Shown: piece after piece, positions 1 to 9,668 of the stretch | Layout of the letters: every line of letters begins with the position of its first letter | How positions within the stretch are numbered: the first letter of the stretch is position 1 | Source: Rhizobium sp. Root274 | GTDB taxonomy: Bacteria > Pseudomonadota > Alphaproteobacteria > Rhizobiales > Rhizobiaceae | Length of the DNA: 64,000 nucleotides | Assembly: GCF_001429245.1 (NCBI RefSeq) | Contig: NZ_LMJE01000007.1 | Location: 1,147,559-1,211,558 of the forward strand | Direction: 5' to 3' | Position numbers and translations under genes: made by a program | Notes under the pieces: generated by a model | The model's database searches: none | What the model saw: the letters and a program-made list of their open reading frames with translations, nothing else | What the model was told of the DNA's origin: nothing

Positions 1-176
1 CCATCGAGCAGGGCAATCTGGCCCGGCAGGCATTTCTAGATTTCGGCAAAGGCCGGCACAAAGCCGGCTTGAACTTTGGCGACTGCTTTGCCTACGCTCT
101 TCCCAAGGATCTGGACGAACCGCTGCTGTTCAAGGGTAACGATTTCGCGGCGACGGACATTCGCTCGGCAGCATAG
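1..176 (+). CDS. PIN-domain (VapC-like) toxin, 3' end only
   Basis: Only the last 57 codons are present (reading frame from base 3); the start lies outside the window. The translated end reads through a GDCFAYAL motif and an LLFKGNDF motif. Both are the usual C-terminal signature of type II VapC ribonucleases: the GDC..A acidic patch that binds metal, then the F..TD tail. Known members cleave RNA and are neutralised by a VapB antitoxin encoded just upstream, which cannot be checked here. The stop codon TAG is at 174-176. The family call is fairly sure; activity cannot be judged from a fragment. Confidence 0.72.
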   Translation, partial: IEQGNLARQAFLDFGKGRHKAGLNFGDCFAYALPKDLDEPLLFKGNDFAATDIRSAA

Positions 177-219
177 TGCTCCCACAGCGAGATCGTTTGT
201 CTCAATATGGGAGGCGATC

Positions 220-654
220 ATGACGGAGCACAAGCAGTTGCAGGGATTGCGGCGGCTGCGCGGCGGCTGCATGTGCGGGGCCGTCACCTACTCGGTGGCA
301 GACCGGTTCCTCTACGCGCTCAACTGCCACTGCTCGAAATGCCGCAGAACGACCGGCGCAGCCTTCAAGCCGATTGCCGGGGTGACGGTCGAGGATTTCG
401 AGGTGTCGGAGGGGGAGGAAAACCTCTTCCGGCATGGCGATTCCGACGGCATCCATGACATGCACTGCCGGACCTGCGGCTCGCTCGTCTATTCCTGGAT
501 CGCCGAAAACGGCACCGTGAAGGTCCGTGTTCCCATGGGCACCTTGATCGACGCGCCGTCGATGAAGCCATCCATGCACATCTTCGTCGGCTCCAAGGCG
601 CCCTGGTACGATATCCTCGACAACCTGCCGCAATTCGACGGTTTTCCGGATTAA
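220..654 (+). CDS. GFA / CENP-V domain protein
   Basis: This 144-residue protein belongs to the family named after glutathione-dependent formaldehyde-activating enzyme. It shows the zinc-binding cysteine pattern of the fold: GGCMCGAV near residue 22, CHCSKCRR near residue 43 and CRTCGS near residue 87. Members are small metal-binding proteins, and most have no proven substrate. The ATG at 220 is preceded by a GGGAGG ribosome site seven bases away, so longer in-frame extensions upstream were not used. It stands alone between a VapC end and a convergent ABC operon. Function beyond zinc binding should not be assumed. Confidence 0.8.
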   Translation: MTEHKQLQGLRRLRGGCMCGAVTYSVADRFLYALNCHCSKCRRTTGAAFKPIAGVTVEDFEVSEGEENLFRHGDSDGIHDMHCRTCGSLVYSWIAENGTVKVRVPMGTLIDAPSMKPSMHIFVGSKAPWYDILDNLPQFDGFPD

Positions 655-676
655 CGCCCGCAATCATCTGCCCACG

Positions 677-701
677 AAAAAGGTCCGCCCGAAGGCGGAC
701 C
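677..701 (-). terminator. Rho-independent terminator of the amino-sugar ABC operon
   Basis: A perfect 8-bp stem (GGTCCGCC / GGCGGACC) with a CGAA loop lies at 682-701. On the minus strand it is followed by five T residues (plus-strand AAAAA at 677-681). It sits 27 bases past the stop of the minus-strand ATPase gene, as expected for the operon end. Confidence 0.8.
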
Positions 702-727
702 AGGTTTGGCCTTGGCCGGGAGGAGAC

Positions 728-1888
<1,161 letters not shown>

Positions 1889-1916
1889 CGCGACCGGCTG
1901 ATCATTTCAGTTGAAA

Positions 1917-1942
1917 TCCGCGGGCCGAAACCGGCCCGCGGA
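1917..1942 (-). other. Intercistronic hairpin after the binding-protein gene
   Basis: A 10-bp perfect inverted repeat (CCGCGGGCCG / CGGCCCGCGG, extended by a T-A pair) with a 4-base loop lies in the 71-base gap between the binding-protein and ATPase genes. There is no T-run. Such hairpins after periplasmic binding-protein genes commonly protect upstream mRNA or reduce downstream expression, so that binding protein exceeds ATPase. That role is inferred from position. Confidence 0.6.
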
Positions 1943-1959
1943 GCCTCGGTATCCCGAGA

Positions 1960-3180
1960 TTATTTGTACTGCTCGAGTTCGCCGGCAGCCTTCTTCAGAG
2001 CGTCAGCTGGCTCAGCCTTGCCGGTGACAACCGACTGGACCATTTCGATCATGACGTTCTGGAAGCCCTTGTAGTCTGTAAAGAGCGGCTCCGGACCACC
2101 ATAGGCGATACCGTCGATGAACGGCTTCCAGAAGGGTTCATTGGCGACGAACTGGTCGACGACAGCACCCGGACGCAGCGGGGTCAGGCCGGCGCCTCCC
2201 TGCAGCTCGTATTCATGCTGGATATCGGTCGAGGTGATGTACTTGGCGAATTCGGTTGCCTTTTCCTCGACGCCCGAACCCTTGAAGATTGCAAGGCTGT
2301 CGGTGATCAGCAGCGTGCCTTCGCCCTTGGCCGACGGACCCTTCGGCAGCGGAGCAACGCCCCAATTGACCTTGGTGTCCTTCAGACGATAGGCAGCACC
2401 CGAACCGGCCTGGATCATGCCTACCTTGCCGTCGAGGAAGATGGCGCGGATTTCGTTCTGCTCGTAAGCAGTCGCACCTTCGACGGAGTAAGGCGTGATG
2501 TCCTTATAAGCCTGCAGGGCTGCGAGCACTTCAGGGCTGTCGATGACGATCTTGTCGCCGTCGATGACCTTGCCATTGTTGGTGTAAACCCAGTGCATGA
2601 ACTGGTGCATGGTGTTGTCGAAGGTCTTGGCCGGCAGGCCATAACCGGCAGTACCGGTCTTTTCCTTGATCTGCTTGGCGAAGGCGATTTCTTCAGCCCA
2701 GGTCTTCGGCGGGGTTTCGGGGTCGAGGCCGGCAGCCTTGAACAGGTCCTTGTTCCAGTAGAGAGCCTTGGTCGAGAAGGCGACCGGAACACCCCATTGC
2801 GTGTCTTCGAAAGTCACGGTGTCAACGATGTTCGGATAGTAGGAAGCCTTTTCCTCATCCGTCATCGGAACCGGAACGATCAGATCGTTCTGGGCGAATT
2901 CCTTCAGCGTACGCGAGCCGACATAGGCCATGGCAACCGGGGTACCGGCGACGGCGAGCGTCGTTGCCTTGTCCTGGCACTGTTCCCAGCCGACGACTTC
3001 CGGCTTGACCTTCCAGCCTTCGTTTTTGCCTTCCCATTCCTTGATGTATTTCTCGTGGATGGGGTCGATCTTGTCGCCGCAATAGATCCAGGAGATTTCC
3101 TGGTCGGCAGCCAGCGTGGTGAGCGCCGAGCTTGCAAGCAGGACAAAAGAGCCTGCAAGCATGGTCAGTTTCTTCGTCAT
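1960..3180 (-). CDS. Sugar ABC importer periplasmic binding protein
   Basis: This 406-residue solute-binding protein of the extracellular family-1 (MalE-like) type captures the sugar in the periplasm. A clear Sec signal peptide ends near residue 24 (TTLA|ADQ). The mature part has the MalE-type features, including a conserved stretch near VPVAFSTKALYWNKDLF, where the second lobe begins. It follows the two permease genes and precedes the ATPase gene in the same operon. The substrate cannot be read from sequence. Proximity to nagA, a ROK kinase and a SIS deaminase suggests GlcNAc or chito-oligosaccharide. Confidence 0.9.
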   Translation of the reverse strand: MTKKLTMLAGSFVLLASSALTTLAADQEISWIYCGDKIDPIHEKYIKEWEGKNEGWKVKPEVVGWEQCQDKATTLAVAGTPVAMAYVGSRTLKEFAQNDLIVPVPMTDEEKASYYPNIVDTVTFEDTQWGVPVAFSTKALYWNKDLFKAAGLDPETPPKTWAEEIAFAKQIKEKTGTAGYGLPAKTFDNTMHQFMHWVYTNNGKVIDGDKIVIDSPEVLAALQAYKDITPYSVEGATAYEQNEIRAIFLDGKVGMIQAGSGAAYRLKDTKVNWGVAPLPKGPSAKGEGTLLITDSLAIFKGSGVEEKATEFAKYITSTDIQHEYELQGGAGLTPLRPGAVVDQFVANEPFWKPFIDGIAYGGPEPLFTDYKGFQNVMIEMVQSVVTGKAEPADALKKAAGELEQYK

Positions 3181-3242
3181 CGGTAGTTCCCCTTTGTTGA
3201 CAGGTTGAAAGCGTCCGGTTGGCCCGAATTATGGTTGGCAGC

Positions 3243-4103
3243 TCATTTGATCGCCCCGGCGGTCAGGCCGCTGACGAGATATCGCTGCAGGAAGAAGATC
3301 ACGATCATCGCCGGTGCGATCCCGACGAAGCTTGCGCCCATCAACTCGTTCCAGATGACTTCCTGCCGGCCGAAATAGGCGAACAACCCGATTGGCAGCG
3401 GCATGTATTCCGTCTTGGAGTTGAAGGTGAGGGCGAAGATGAATTGCTGGGCATAGGCGCCGATAAAGGTCGTGATGGCGACGACGGCGATGCCCGGCGT
3501 GGCAAGCGGCAACACCACGCGGCGGAAGGTGTAGAAATAGCCGGCGCCATCGACATAGGCCGCCTCTTCCAGCTCGCGCGGAATACGCATCATGTATGTG
3601 CGCAGAAGCCAGATGGCGGAAGGGATGAGGAAGGCTACACCCGGCACGATCATGGCGAAATAGGTGTTGAGCACGCCGAGCGACCGCATCAGGCGGAAGA
3701 GCGGGATCAGCAGTACGGCGCCCGAGAACATGTTGACGGCAAGGAAGGCGCCGAGCAGCTGGCCGCTGCCCTTGAACTCGAAACGGGCGAACGCATAGGA
3801 GGCCGGCACCACCAGAATAAGCACGACCACGGTGGCAACTGTCGAGATGAAGAACGAGTTGAAGATGTATCGGGCAAAGCCGGGAACGCTCACCCACATC
3901 GTCCGATAGGCCTCGAATGATCCGTTTTCCGGCCAGAAGCGGTAGGGCGAGGAAAACAACTGGCTGAGTGGCTTCAGCGACACCAGGAAACCTTCGACGA
4001 AGGGCGCCAGTACGAAGGTCAGGAAAACGGCGATACCCGCATAGATGCCGATCAGTTCGTACCACTTGTAGCGGTTGATCAGGGCTGTCTTGTCGTAGCT
4101 CAT
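3243..4103 (-). CDS. Sugar ABC importer permease (MalG type)
   Basis: This 286-residue inner-membrane permease has about six hydrophobic segments. The EAA loop that docks the ATPase is visible as EEAAYVDGAGYFYTFRRVVLPLATPG, cut here to EEAAYVDGAG...LPLATPG, around residues 185-210. The start ATG at 4103 overlaps the stop of the previous permease gene in an ATGA arrangement, which decides the start: a much longer open frame upstream is ignored. The size and the EAA spacing match the MalG/UgpE partner of a CUT1 importer. Confidence 0.9.
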   Translation of the reverse strand: MSYDKTALINRYKWYELIGIYAGIAVFLTFVLAPFVEGFLVSLKPLSQLFSSPYRFWPENGSFEAYRTMWVSVPGFARYIFNSFFISTVATVVVLILVVPASYAFARFEFKGSGQLLGAFLAVNMFSGAVLLIPLFRLMRSLGVLNTYFAMIVPGVAFLIPSAIWLLRTYMMRIPRELEEAAYVDGAGYFYTFRRVVLPLATPGIAVVAITTFIGAYAQQFIFALTFNSKTEYMPLPIGLFAYFGRQEVIWNELMGASFVGIAPAMIVIFFLQRYLVSGLTAGAIK

Positions 4104-4984
4104 CGGGCGTGCTCCTGGGAAAGCCGGCTCGTCACGCGGAAATAGGCAAAGCAGAAGATCGATAGGAAGATGCAGATAAGCACGGCACGTGCAGCGCCTT
4201 CCCCGTATTTCTTCGACCCGATCGCGGTGTGATAGGTGTCGATGATCATCGTCGTCGTCTCGCCGCTCGGACCGCCGCGCGTCAGGATCCAGATGATGTC
4301 GAAGGAGTTGAACGTTGCGATCAAGGACAGCATCGACATGGTGATCATGGCGGGCAGAATGAGCGGCAGAGTGATGCGGCGGAAGCGATATCCACGTCCC
4401 GCGCCGTCGGTCCAGGCGGCCTCGTAGAGGTCCTGCGGAATCGCCTGCATCGCGGCCAACATGTAAAGCGTCACCATCGGCACGCCGATCCACACGTCGG
4501 TAAAGATCGTCGCCCAGAAGGCAGTCGAGCCATAGGCCAGGAAGGCAACGGGACCATCGACCACCCCCATGCGCTGAAGCACACCGGAAATCATGCCGAA
4601 CTGGCCGTTATACATCCAGCCCCACATGAAGATGCCAATCGCCATCGGCACGATCCAGGGCGGCATGGTCAGCACGCGGAAGAGCGTTCGGCCGGGCACG
4701 GCTGAGTTCAGCATCGCGGCACCGAAGGTCCCGATGATCATCTTGATCGACACCGAGAAGAAGGTCCAGATGAAGGTCCGGACGATGACAGTGCCGAAGG
4801 TATCGTTGAAGATCTTCTCGTAATTCACCCAGCCGACCCAGTTGGTCGTCTTTTTCAGCGATGCATCGGTGAAGGAGAGAATGAAGGTCTCGACCAGCGG
4901 ATAGGCGACGATGACTGCGATATAGAGAAGGGCCGGCGCAATCAGCAACCAGGCAAAGAGGATAGCGCTACGGCGAGCTTGCAT
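4100..4984 (-). CDS. Sugar ABC importer permease (MalF/UgpA type)
   Basis: This 294-residue permease is the second membrane subunit. Its first transmembrane segment is near residues 8-30, and the EAA docking loop YEAAWTDGAGRGYRFRRITL lies about two thirds along. It is translated just before the MalG-type gene, with a 4-base stop/start overlap that indicates translational coupling. A 12-base gap separates it from the oxidoreductase gene upstream. The assignment to family is secure; the sugar carried is inferred from the neighbouring amino-sugar genes only. Confidence 0.9.
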   Translation of the reverse strand: MQARRSAILFAWLLIAPALLYIAVIVAYPLVETFILSFTDASLKKTTNWVGWVNYEKIFNDTFGTVIVRTFIWTFFSVSIKMIIGTFGAAMLNSAVPGRTLFRVLTMPPWIVPMAIGIFMWGWMYNGQFGMISGVLQRMGVVDGPVAFLAYGSTAFWATIFTDVWIGVPMVTLYMLAAMQAIPQDLYEAAWTDGAGRGYRFRRITLPLILPAMITMSMLSLIATFNSFDIIWILTRGGPSGETTTMIIDTYHTAIGSKKYGEGAARAVLICIFLSIFCFAYFRVTSRLSQEHAR

Positions 4985-4996
4985 CCGACCGCTCCC

Positions 4997-6178
4997 TTAA
5001 GCCGAACGCGCCTGGACGGCACCGGGCGCACCATGCAGGCATGCGTCGAACTTTTCCCAGACGGGCTGAAGATCGACGACCTTCCGCCCGAAACGCGCTT
5101 CATCCATGGCAAGCGCCAGGATGCCGGCTTCGAGTGCATCGATGGCCGAAACCGGCTGCTTGGCGCCGGTCTGCACGAAAGCGATGACGTCTTCGGCCAT
5201 CTGCTCGTCGGCACCGTAATGCTGCGACAAGGCCGACGGCGCGGAATAGGTGTTGGCGACGATCTTTTCATTGGTGCGGGCATCATGCACATCCATGAAA
5301 CCACGAACGAAATCACCTTCCGCCATACCCTTGGAGCCGATCACGCAGAAACGGCGGAATTCGTCGGGCACATTGAGATTGGTGTGGAAGGCCATCGATA
5401 CACCATTCTCGTATTCAACGATCGCGGTCTGGTAATCGATGATATCGCCGTCGCTGTCGAAGACCTTGTCGGAGCCTTCCCAGCCGCTCGGCTTGCGGTG
5501 ATATACTTCCATGTCGTTGATGCCGGAATTCTGCGGGGCGTTCGCCGGGATGAAGCTCTTGCGACCACCGAAGCTGGCGACGAAGCGCGGACGCGCACCG
5601 ACCACGCCATTGTAGAGGTCGAGGTCATGGCAGCACTTTTCCAGCATGAAACCGCCGGCATAACGGCCATAGCGGCGCCAGTCCCGCATGAAGAAAGCGC
5701 CGTGATAGGGCTGGATGTGCTCGGATGCCTCGATCGAGACGACATCACCGAGGCGACCCTCGGCCTGAGCCTTGCGCAGGTCGCGGTAAAGCGGCGAGTA
5801 GCGCAGGACGAGACCGACCAGCAACCGGTCATGGCCATAGGTATGGAGAAGAGAGGCGAGCGCATAGCTCTCCTCGACACTCGTCACGATCGGCTTTTCG
5901 GTGAAGACCGTAAGGCCCGCTTCCAGGCCGAGACGGATATGGTCGAGATGCATGTGGTTCGGCGAGCCGATCATCAAAAGATCAAATCCGCCGGCCGCCA
6001 CCAATGCCTCAGGCGTATCATATGCCTTGCCAGCGGAGATGCCATTATCGGTCAGCGTCGCCATCCCAGCGGGCGCGGGATCCACATAACCGACGATCTC
6101 GAAGCTCGGATCGAGCTCCCGGAACACCCGACCCAAATATCCAAGACGGAATCCGAGTCCGATTATGGCGACCTTCAT
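4997..6178 (-). CDS. Gfo/Idh/MocA-family NAD(P) oxidoreductase
   Basis: This 393-residue enzyme has an N-terminal Rossmann fold beginning AIIGLGFRLGYLG and the EKP motif (residues 94-96) whose Lys is the usual catalytic residue of the family. Members oxidise or reduce sugars, inositols or pseudo-glycosides with NAD(P). It is the first gene of the importer operon and is divergent from the GntR/nag genes, so its substrate is likely a sugar brought in by that importer. Gfo/Idh enzymes can also open unusual glycosidic linkages by transient oxidation. This would fit processing of an imported amino-sugar conjugate, but nothing in the sequence fixes the substrate. Confidence 0.87.
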   Translation of the reverse strand: MKVAIIGLGFRLGYLGRVFRELDPSFEIVGYVDPAPAGMATLTDNGISAGKAYDTPEALVAAGGFDLLMIGSPNHMHLDHIRLGLEAGLTVFTEKPIVTSVEESYALASLLHTYGHDRLLVGLVLRYSPLYRDLRKAQAEGRLGDVVSIEASEHIQPYHGAFFMRDWRRYGRYAGGFMLEKCCHDLDLYNGVVGARPRFVASFGGRKSFIPANAPQNSGINDMEVYHRKPSGWEGSDKVFDSDGDIIDYQTAIVEYENGVSMAFHTNLNVPDEFRRFCVIGSKGMAEGDFVRGFMDVHDARTNEKIVANTYSAPSALSQHYGADEQMAEDVIAFVQTGAKQPVSAIDALEAGILALAMDEARFGRKVVDLQPVWEKFDACLHGAPGAVQARSA

Positions 6179-6263
6179 GACATTCCCCTGCTTTCGTAAT
6201 TATTTTTCGCAGACTGCGTCAAAAAACCGTCATCGTCAACAGATCAAGCAAAATGTCGCCCAA

Positions 6264-6284
6264 TCGTGAAAATGATTTTCACGA
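6264..6284. promoter_or_regulatory. 21-bp palindrome upstream of the importer operon
   Basis: Perfect 10-base arms (TCGTGAAAAT and ATTTTCACGA) flank a single central G at 6274. The palindrome sits 86-106 bases upstream of the oxidoreductase start. Size and symmetry suit a dimeric repressor operator. It does not resemble the second repeat at 6546, so a different regulator may use it. Confidence 0.55.
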
Positions 6285-6545
6285 GACTGCGAAGTGAATG
6301 ATCAAGCCGACCTTGGATACATCACTGCGCCACCACGCGTGAGCGTGTGCGGCAGACAGCTGGACCCCAAGGATCAACTCCTCATCCATTCGTTAAATTA
6401 CAATACCAAACAAAGTCCAATCGTAAAGCCAATTTCGCTCAAACGAGCCGAATTCCGTCTAAATTACTGGGATTTCACGCAAAATTCTTAATTTCAGCCT
6501 GTTGACACGCTGTCAGGCAAAACCATTTGCGAAATAGGTTTTGAG

Positions 6546-6563
6546 TTGGTATTGTTTTACCAA
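6546..6563. promoter_or_regulatory. Probable operator of the adjacent GntR regulator
   Basis: TTGGTA-N6-TACCAA is an inverted repeat of the kind bound by HutC/NagR-type GntR proteins. It lies about 95 bases before the start of just such a regulator, so autoregulation is likely. The half-site TTGGTATTG recurs in reverse at 6401-6409. Confidence 0.55.
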
Positions 6564-6656
6564 ACAGATCACGGGACGTGCCATGTCAAATTCCCTCCGA
6601 GCATCCGGTAGACGACACCGTCTGCGTGCGGGCATCAGCCAGAACGGGTGCGCGGC

Positions 6657-7424
6657 ATGAACCTGGCTCTGCCCTTACACGAACTACAGTCCATGCGGGG
6701 CGGCCCACTTTATGTGAAACTGCGCATGATGATCGAGGACGCTGTCGCCTCGGGCCGCCTGAAGCATGGCGACGCGCTGCCGGCGGAACGCGATATTGCC
6801 GATGCTGCCGACATCAGCCGCGTCACGGTACGCAAGGCGATTGACGAACTGGTAAGCGAGGGCCTTCTCGTGCGCCGGCGCGGCTCCGGCACCTTCGTCG
6901 TCAAGCCGGTGCAGCGCATGCAGCAGCCGCTCAGCCAATTGACCTCCTTCACCGAAGATATGCGCCGGCGCGGCATGGTGGCCGGTTCCCGCTGGCTGGG
7001 CCGCGGCCTGTTTTACCCGACAGCCGAGGAAACCATGATGCTGGGTCTGGCCGGAGGCGCCCGCGTCTCCCGCCTGGACCGCCTGCGCACGGCCAACGAC
7101 ATGCCGATCGCGCTGGAGCGCACCAGCCTTCCAGACGATCTGCTGCCTGATCCGGATGCGATAGAGGATTCGCTCTATCTGCACCTGCTCAAAAGCAACA
7201 TCCGCCCAGTGCGCGCCAATCAGCGGATTTCAGCCGTGTTGCTGAAGGACGAGGAAACCAAGCTGCTCGGGGTCCCTCCGGGTTCCGCCGCGCTGTCGGT
7301 ACAGCGGATCGCCTATCTCGAAACCGGCCGCGTCATGGAAATGTCGACCGCCCTTTACCGTAGCGACGCCTACGACCTCGTGGCCGAACTCAGCATCGGC
7401 GCGCCGATGAAGCCACAGACCTGA
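6657..7424 (+). CDS. GntR regulator, HutC/NagR subfamily
   Basis: This is a one-component repressor of about 255 residues. The N-terminal winged helix-turn-helix is clear (LPAERDIADAADISRVTVRKA), shortened here to the core AADISRVTVRKAIDELVSEG. A C-terminal UTRA ligand domain runs from about residue 85 to the end and typically senses phosphorylated sugars. It is the first gene of the SIS-nagA-kinase operon, so GlcN6P or GlcNAc6P is a sensible effector. ATG 6657 was chosen over GTG 6648, nine bases upstream and in frame; neither has a strong ribosome site, so the start is uncertain by three residues. Confidence 0.87.
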   Translation: MNLALPLHELQSMRGGPLYVKLRMMIEDAVASGRLKHGDALPAERDIADAADISRVTVRKAIDELVSEGLLVRRRGSGTFVVKPVQRMQQPLSQLTSFTEDMRRRGMVAGSRWLGRGLFYPTAEETMMLGLAGGARVSRLDRLRTANDMPIALERTSLPDDLLPDPDAIEDSLYLHLLKSNIRPVRANQRISAVLLKDEETKLLGVPPGSAALSVQRIAYLETGRVMEMSTALYRSDAYDLVAELSIGAPMKPQT

Positions 7425-7464
7425 CGCTCAAAAGACTGACGAGCGCACAACCGAAAGCAAACTT

Positions 7465-8487
7465 ATGACGACGAAAATGCGAGAGGAAATCGACGAGATA
7501 CCGGCCGCCGCCGCTCGTCTTCTGGACACATCCTCTTCGGTGATTGCCCATTGCGCACAAACCCTTCGCGACAAGAACCCCTCTGTGGTCGTCACCGTCG
7601 CGCGCGGCTCTTCCGATCACGCCGCCTTCTTCCTGAAATATGCGATGGAACTGCAGCTTGGCCTTCCGGTCGCCTCGCTTGGTCCCTCGCTCGCCTCGAT
7701 TTACGAGCGCCCCATGAAACTCGGCAACGCTGCAGCCTTCGCCGTGTCTCAGTCCGGCGCAAGCCCTGACATCGTTGCGATGGCGAAAGGTGCACGCGAC
7801 GGCGGGGCAACCACGATCAGCCTCGTCAACACCCTGCCCTCGCCTCTGGCCGAGGCCGCAACGCACGCTGTCGATATCATGGCAGGTCCGGAAATTGCGG
7901 TCGCAGCGACCAAATCCTTTGTGAACTCCATTGTTGCCGGCCTTGCCATCATCGCGGCATGGACACGTGACACGGATCTCGAACGTGCCGTGGCCGCCCT
8001 CCCCGACCATCTCGCCAAGGCGCTTGAGCTGGATTGGAGCCCGCTGCTGCAGCCGCTGGCGACGGCGGAATCGCTCTATATGCTCGGCCGTGGTCCGGCC
8101 CTCGCGATTGCCGCCGAAGCAGCCCTCAAATGCAAGGAAACATGCGAACTCCACGCCGAGGCCTATTCCTCCGCGGAGGTGCTGCATGGACCGGTCTCGA
8201 TCGTCGGACGAGACTTCCCCGTCGTCGGCTTCGCGGCGCGCGACAAGGCCGAAGCCTCAATTGTCCAGACGGTCTCGAAGCTGGCCGCAGGAAATGCCGC
8301 CTGCTTCATCACCTCGGATTTCGGCACGGGCGGGCATCGGCTGCCCTTCGTTGCGACCGGCCACCCGATCACGGATGCGCTGGCGCTGATCGTGCCCTAT
8401 TATGGCTTCATCGAATCCCTGTCGCGCGTCCGGGGTTTTAACCCGGACAAGCCCGTTGCGCTGAAAAAGGTAACCGAGACTCAATGA
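7465..8487 (+). CDS. SIS-domain glucosamine-6-phosphate deaminase (NagB-II type)
   Basis: This 340-residue protein has two sugar-isomerase (SIS) domains and resembles the isomerase half of GlmS without the glutaminase half. The first domain carries the phosphosugar loop ARGSSDHAA and SQSGASPDIV; the second carries GRGPALAIAAEAALK-type and EVLHGP motifs. Such NagB-II/AgaS-like enzymes convert GlcN6P to fructose-6-phosphate and ammonia. It sits between the GntR gene and nagA, whose product would supply GlcN6P, which supports deaminase rather than isomerase use. A 4-base overlap couples it to nagA. Confidence 0.87.
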   Translation: MTTKMREEIDEIPAAAARLLDTSSSVIAHCAQTLRDKNPSVVVTVARGSSDHAAFFLKYAMELQLGLPVASLGPSLASIYERPMKLGNAAAFAVSQSGASPDIVAMAKGARDGGATTISLVNTLPSPLAEAATHAVDIMAGPEIAVAATKSFVNSIVAGLAIIAAWTRDTDLERAVAALPDHLAKALELDWSPLLQPLATAESLYMLGRGPALAIAAEAALKCKETCELHAEAYSSAEVLHGPVSIVGRDFPVVGFAARDKAEASIVQTVSKLAAGNAACFITSDFGTGGHRLPFVATGHPITDALALIVPYYGFIESLSRVRGFNPDKPVALKKVTETQ

Positions 8488-9668
8488 CATCAGCCTTTGC
8501 CGTCACCGCCCGCCGCATCTTTGACGGCAACCGCATGCACGCCGATTCCGCTCTGGTCGTGGAAGGGGACAAGATCGGTTCGATCGTCACCCAGGCCGAC
8601 CTGCCGGCCGGCATGCCGCGATCCGGCGCACCAGTCTCCCTGATTACACCCGGCTTCATTGACCTGCAGGTCAATGGCGGCGGCGGCACTCTGTTCAACA
8701 ACGATCCGACAGAGCACGGCATCCGCACGATCTGCGAGGCCCATGCCCGTTTTGGCACGACAGCCTTGATGGTCACCTTCATCACCGACCGTCCGGAACT
8801 TAAGCGGATCGCGATCACCGCTGGCGAGGAAGCGGCAGCCCACAGCCTGCCCGGCTATCTCGGCTTGCATCTTGAAGGCCCGCATCTGTCGGTCGCCCGC
8901 AAGGGCACACACGACCCAGCTCTCATCCGCACGATGACGGACGCCGATCTCGACTATCTCGAAGGTGTTGCCGGCAGTTTCGGCCTTTCCATGATTACCG
9001 TTGCCCCGGAAAGCGTGACGCCGGAGCAGGTGAAGCGTCTCACCGCCGCCAGCTACCGCGTCAGCCTTGGCCACACCGACACGCAGTGCGCCAATGTAGC
9101 AACTTATGTCGAAGCGGGTGCCAGCATGGTCACCCATCTGTTCAATGCCATGAGCCAGCTCGGCAATCGCGAGCCGGGCCTCGTGGGTGCGACCCTCGCA
9201 TCCCCTGCCCTGCACTGCGGCCTGATCGCCGACGGTTTCCATGTCGATCCGGTCAGCATGCGTGTGGCACTGGCTGCCAAGCAGGGACCGGCGCATATCT
9301 TCCTGGTGACCGACGCCATGTCGACCATCGGCTCGGATGAGACAAGCTTCGACCTGAACGGCCGGACCGTCTACCGCCGCGACGGTCGTCTGACGCTGGC
9401 CGACGGAACGCTGGCAGGCGCCGATATCGACATGCTCTCCTGCATCCGCTTTGTTCACGAACGGCTGGGCGTACCGCTCGACGAAGCTTTGCGCATGGCA
9501 ACGCTCTATCCGGCGGAAGCGGTGGGCGCGACCGATCGCGGTACGCTGGAACCCGGCAAACGCGCCGATTTCGTCTTGCTGGACGAGGCACTCGACATCC
9601 ACTCCACCTGGATCGGTGGAAGCTGTGTCTATGAGACAGTTTCGCTGCAGGACAGGGCCACAGCATGA
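8484..9668 (+). CDS. nagA: N-acetylglucosamine-6-phosphate deacetylase
   Basis: This 394-residue amidohydrolase removes acetate from GlcNAc6P to give GlcN6P. The family landmarks are in order: DLQVNGGGG near residue 53, the metal-site HLEGPHLS, the SLGHTDTQ and HLFNAM histidines, and the general-base Asp in LVTDAMS. The ATG overlaps the stop of the SIS gene, and its own stop overlaps the ROK kinase start, giving tight coupling across three genes. With the kinase upstream in the pathway and the deaminase downstream, it completes GlcNAc to fructose-6-phosphate. Confidence 0.95.
   Translation: MTSAFAVTARRIFDGNRMHADSALVVEGDKIGSIVTQADLPAGMPRSGAPVSLITPGFIDLQVNGGGGTLFNNDPTEHGIRTICEAHARFGTTALMVTFITDRPELKRIAITAGEEAAAHSLPGYLGLHLEGPHLSVARKGTHDPALIRTMTDADLDYLEGVAGSFGLSMITVAPESVTPEQVKRLTAASYRVSLGHTDTQCANVATYVEAGASMVTHLFNAMSQLGNREPGLVGATLASPALHCGLIADGFHVDPVSMRVALAAKQGPAHIFLVTDAMSTIGSDETSFDLNGRTVYRRDGRLTLADGTLAGADIDMLSCIRFVHERLGVPLDEALRMATLYPAEAVGATDRGTLEPGKRADFVLLDEALDIHSTWIGGSCVYETVSLQDRATA

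Larger units (their letters stand above)
6179..6656. promoter_or_regulatory. Divergent control region of the amino-sugar genes
   Basis: A 478-base gene-free stretch separates two divergent operons. It is clearly more AT-rich than its flanks. It holds a long palindrome (6264-6284) nearer the importer operon and a GntR-type inverted repeat (6546-6563) nearer the regulator gene. A partial copy of that repeat, CAATACCAA, lies at 6401-6409. A TTGACA box at 6502-6507 could be a -35 element for the plus-strand operon, but no good -10 is at the right distance. Short open frames here look random. Confidence 0.6.

Noticed and set aside
6294..6491. 65-codon frame in the divergent amino-sugar region
   Set aside because: No ribosome site and lies in AT-rich regulatory DNA; more likely chance.
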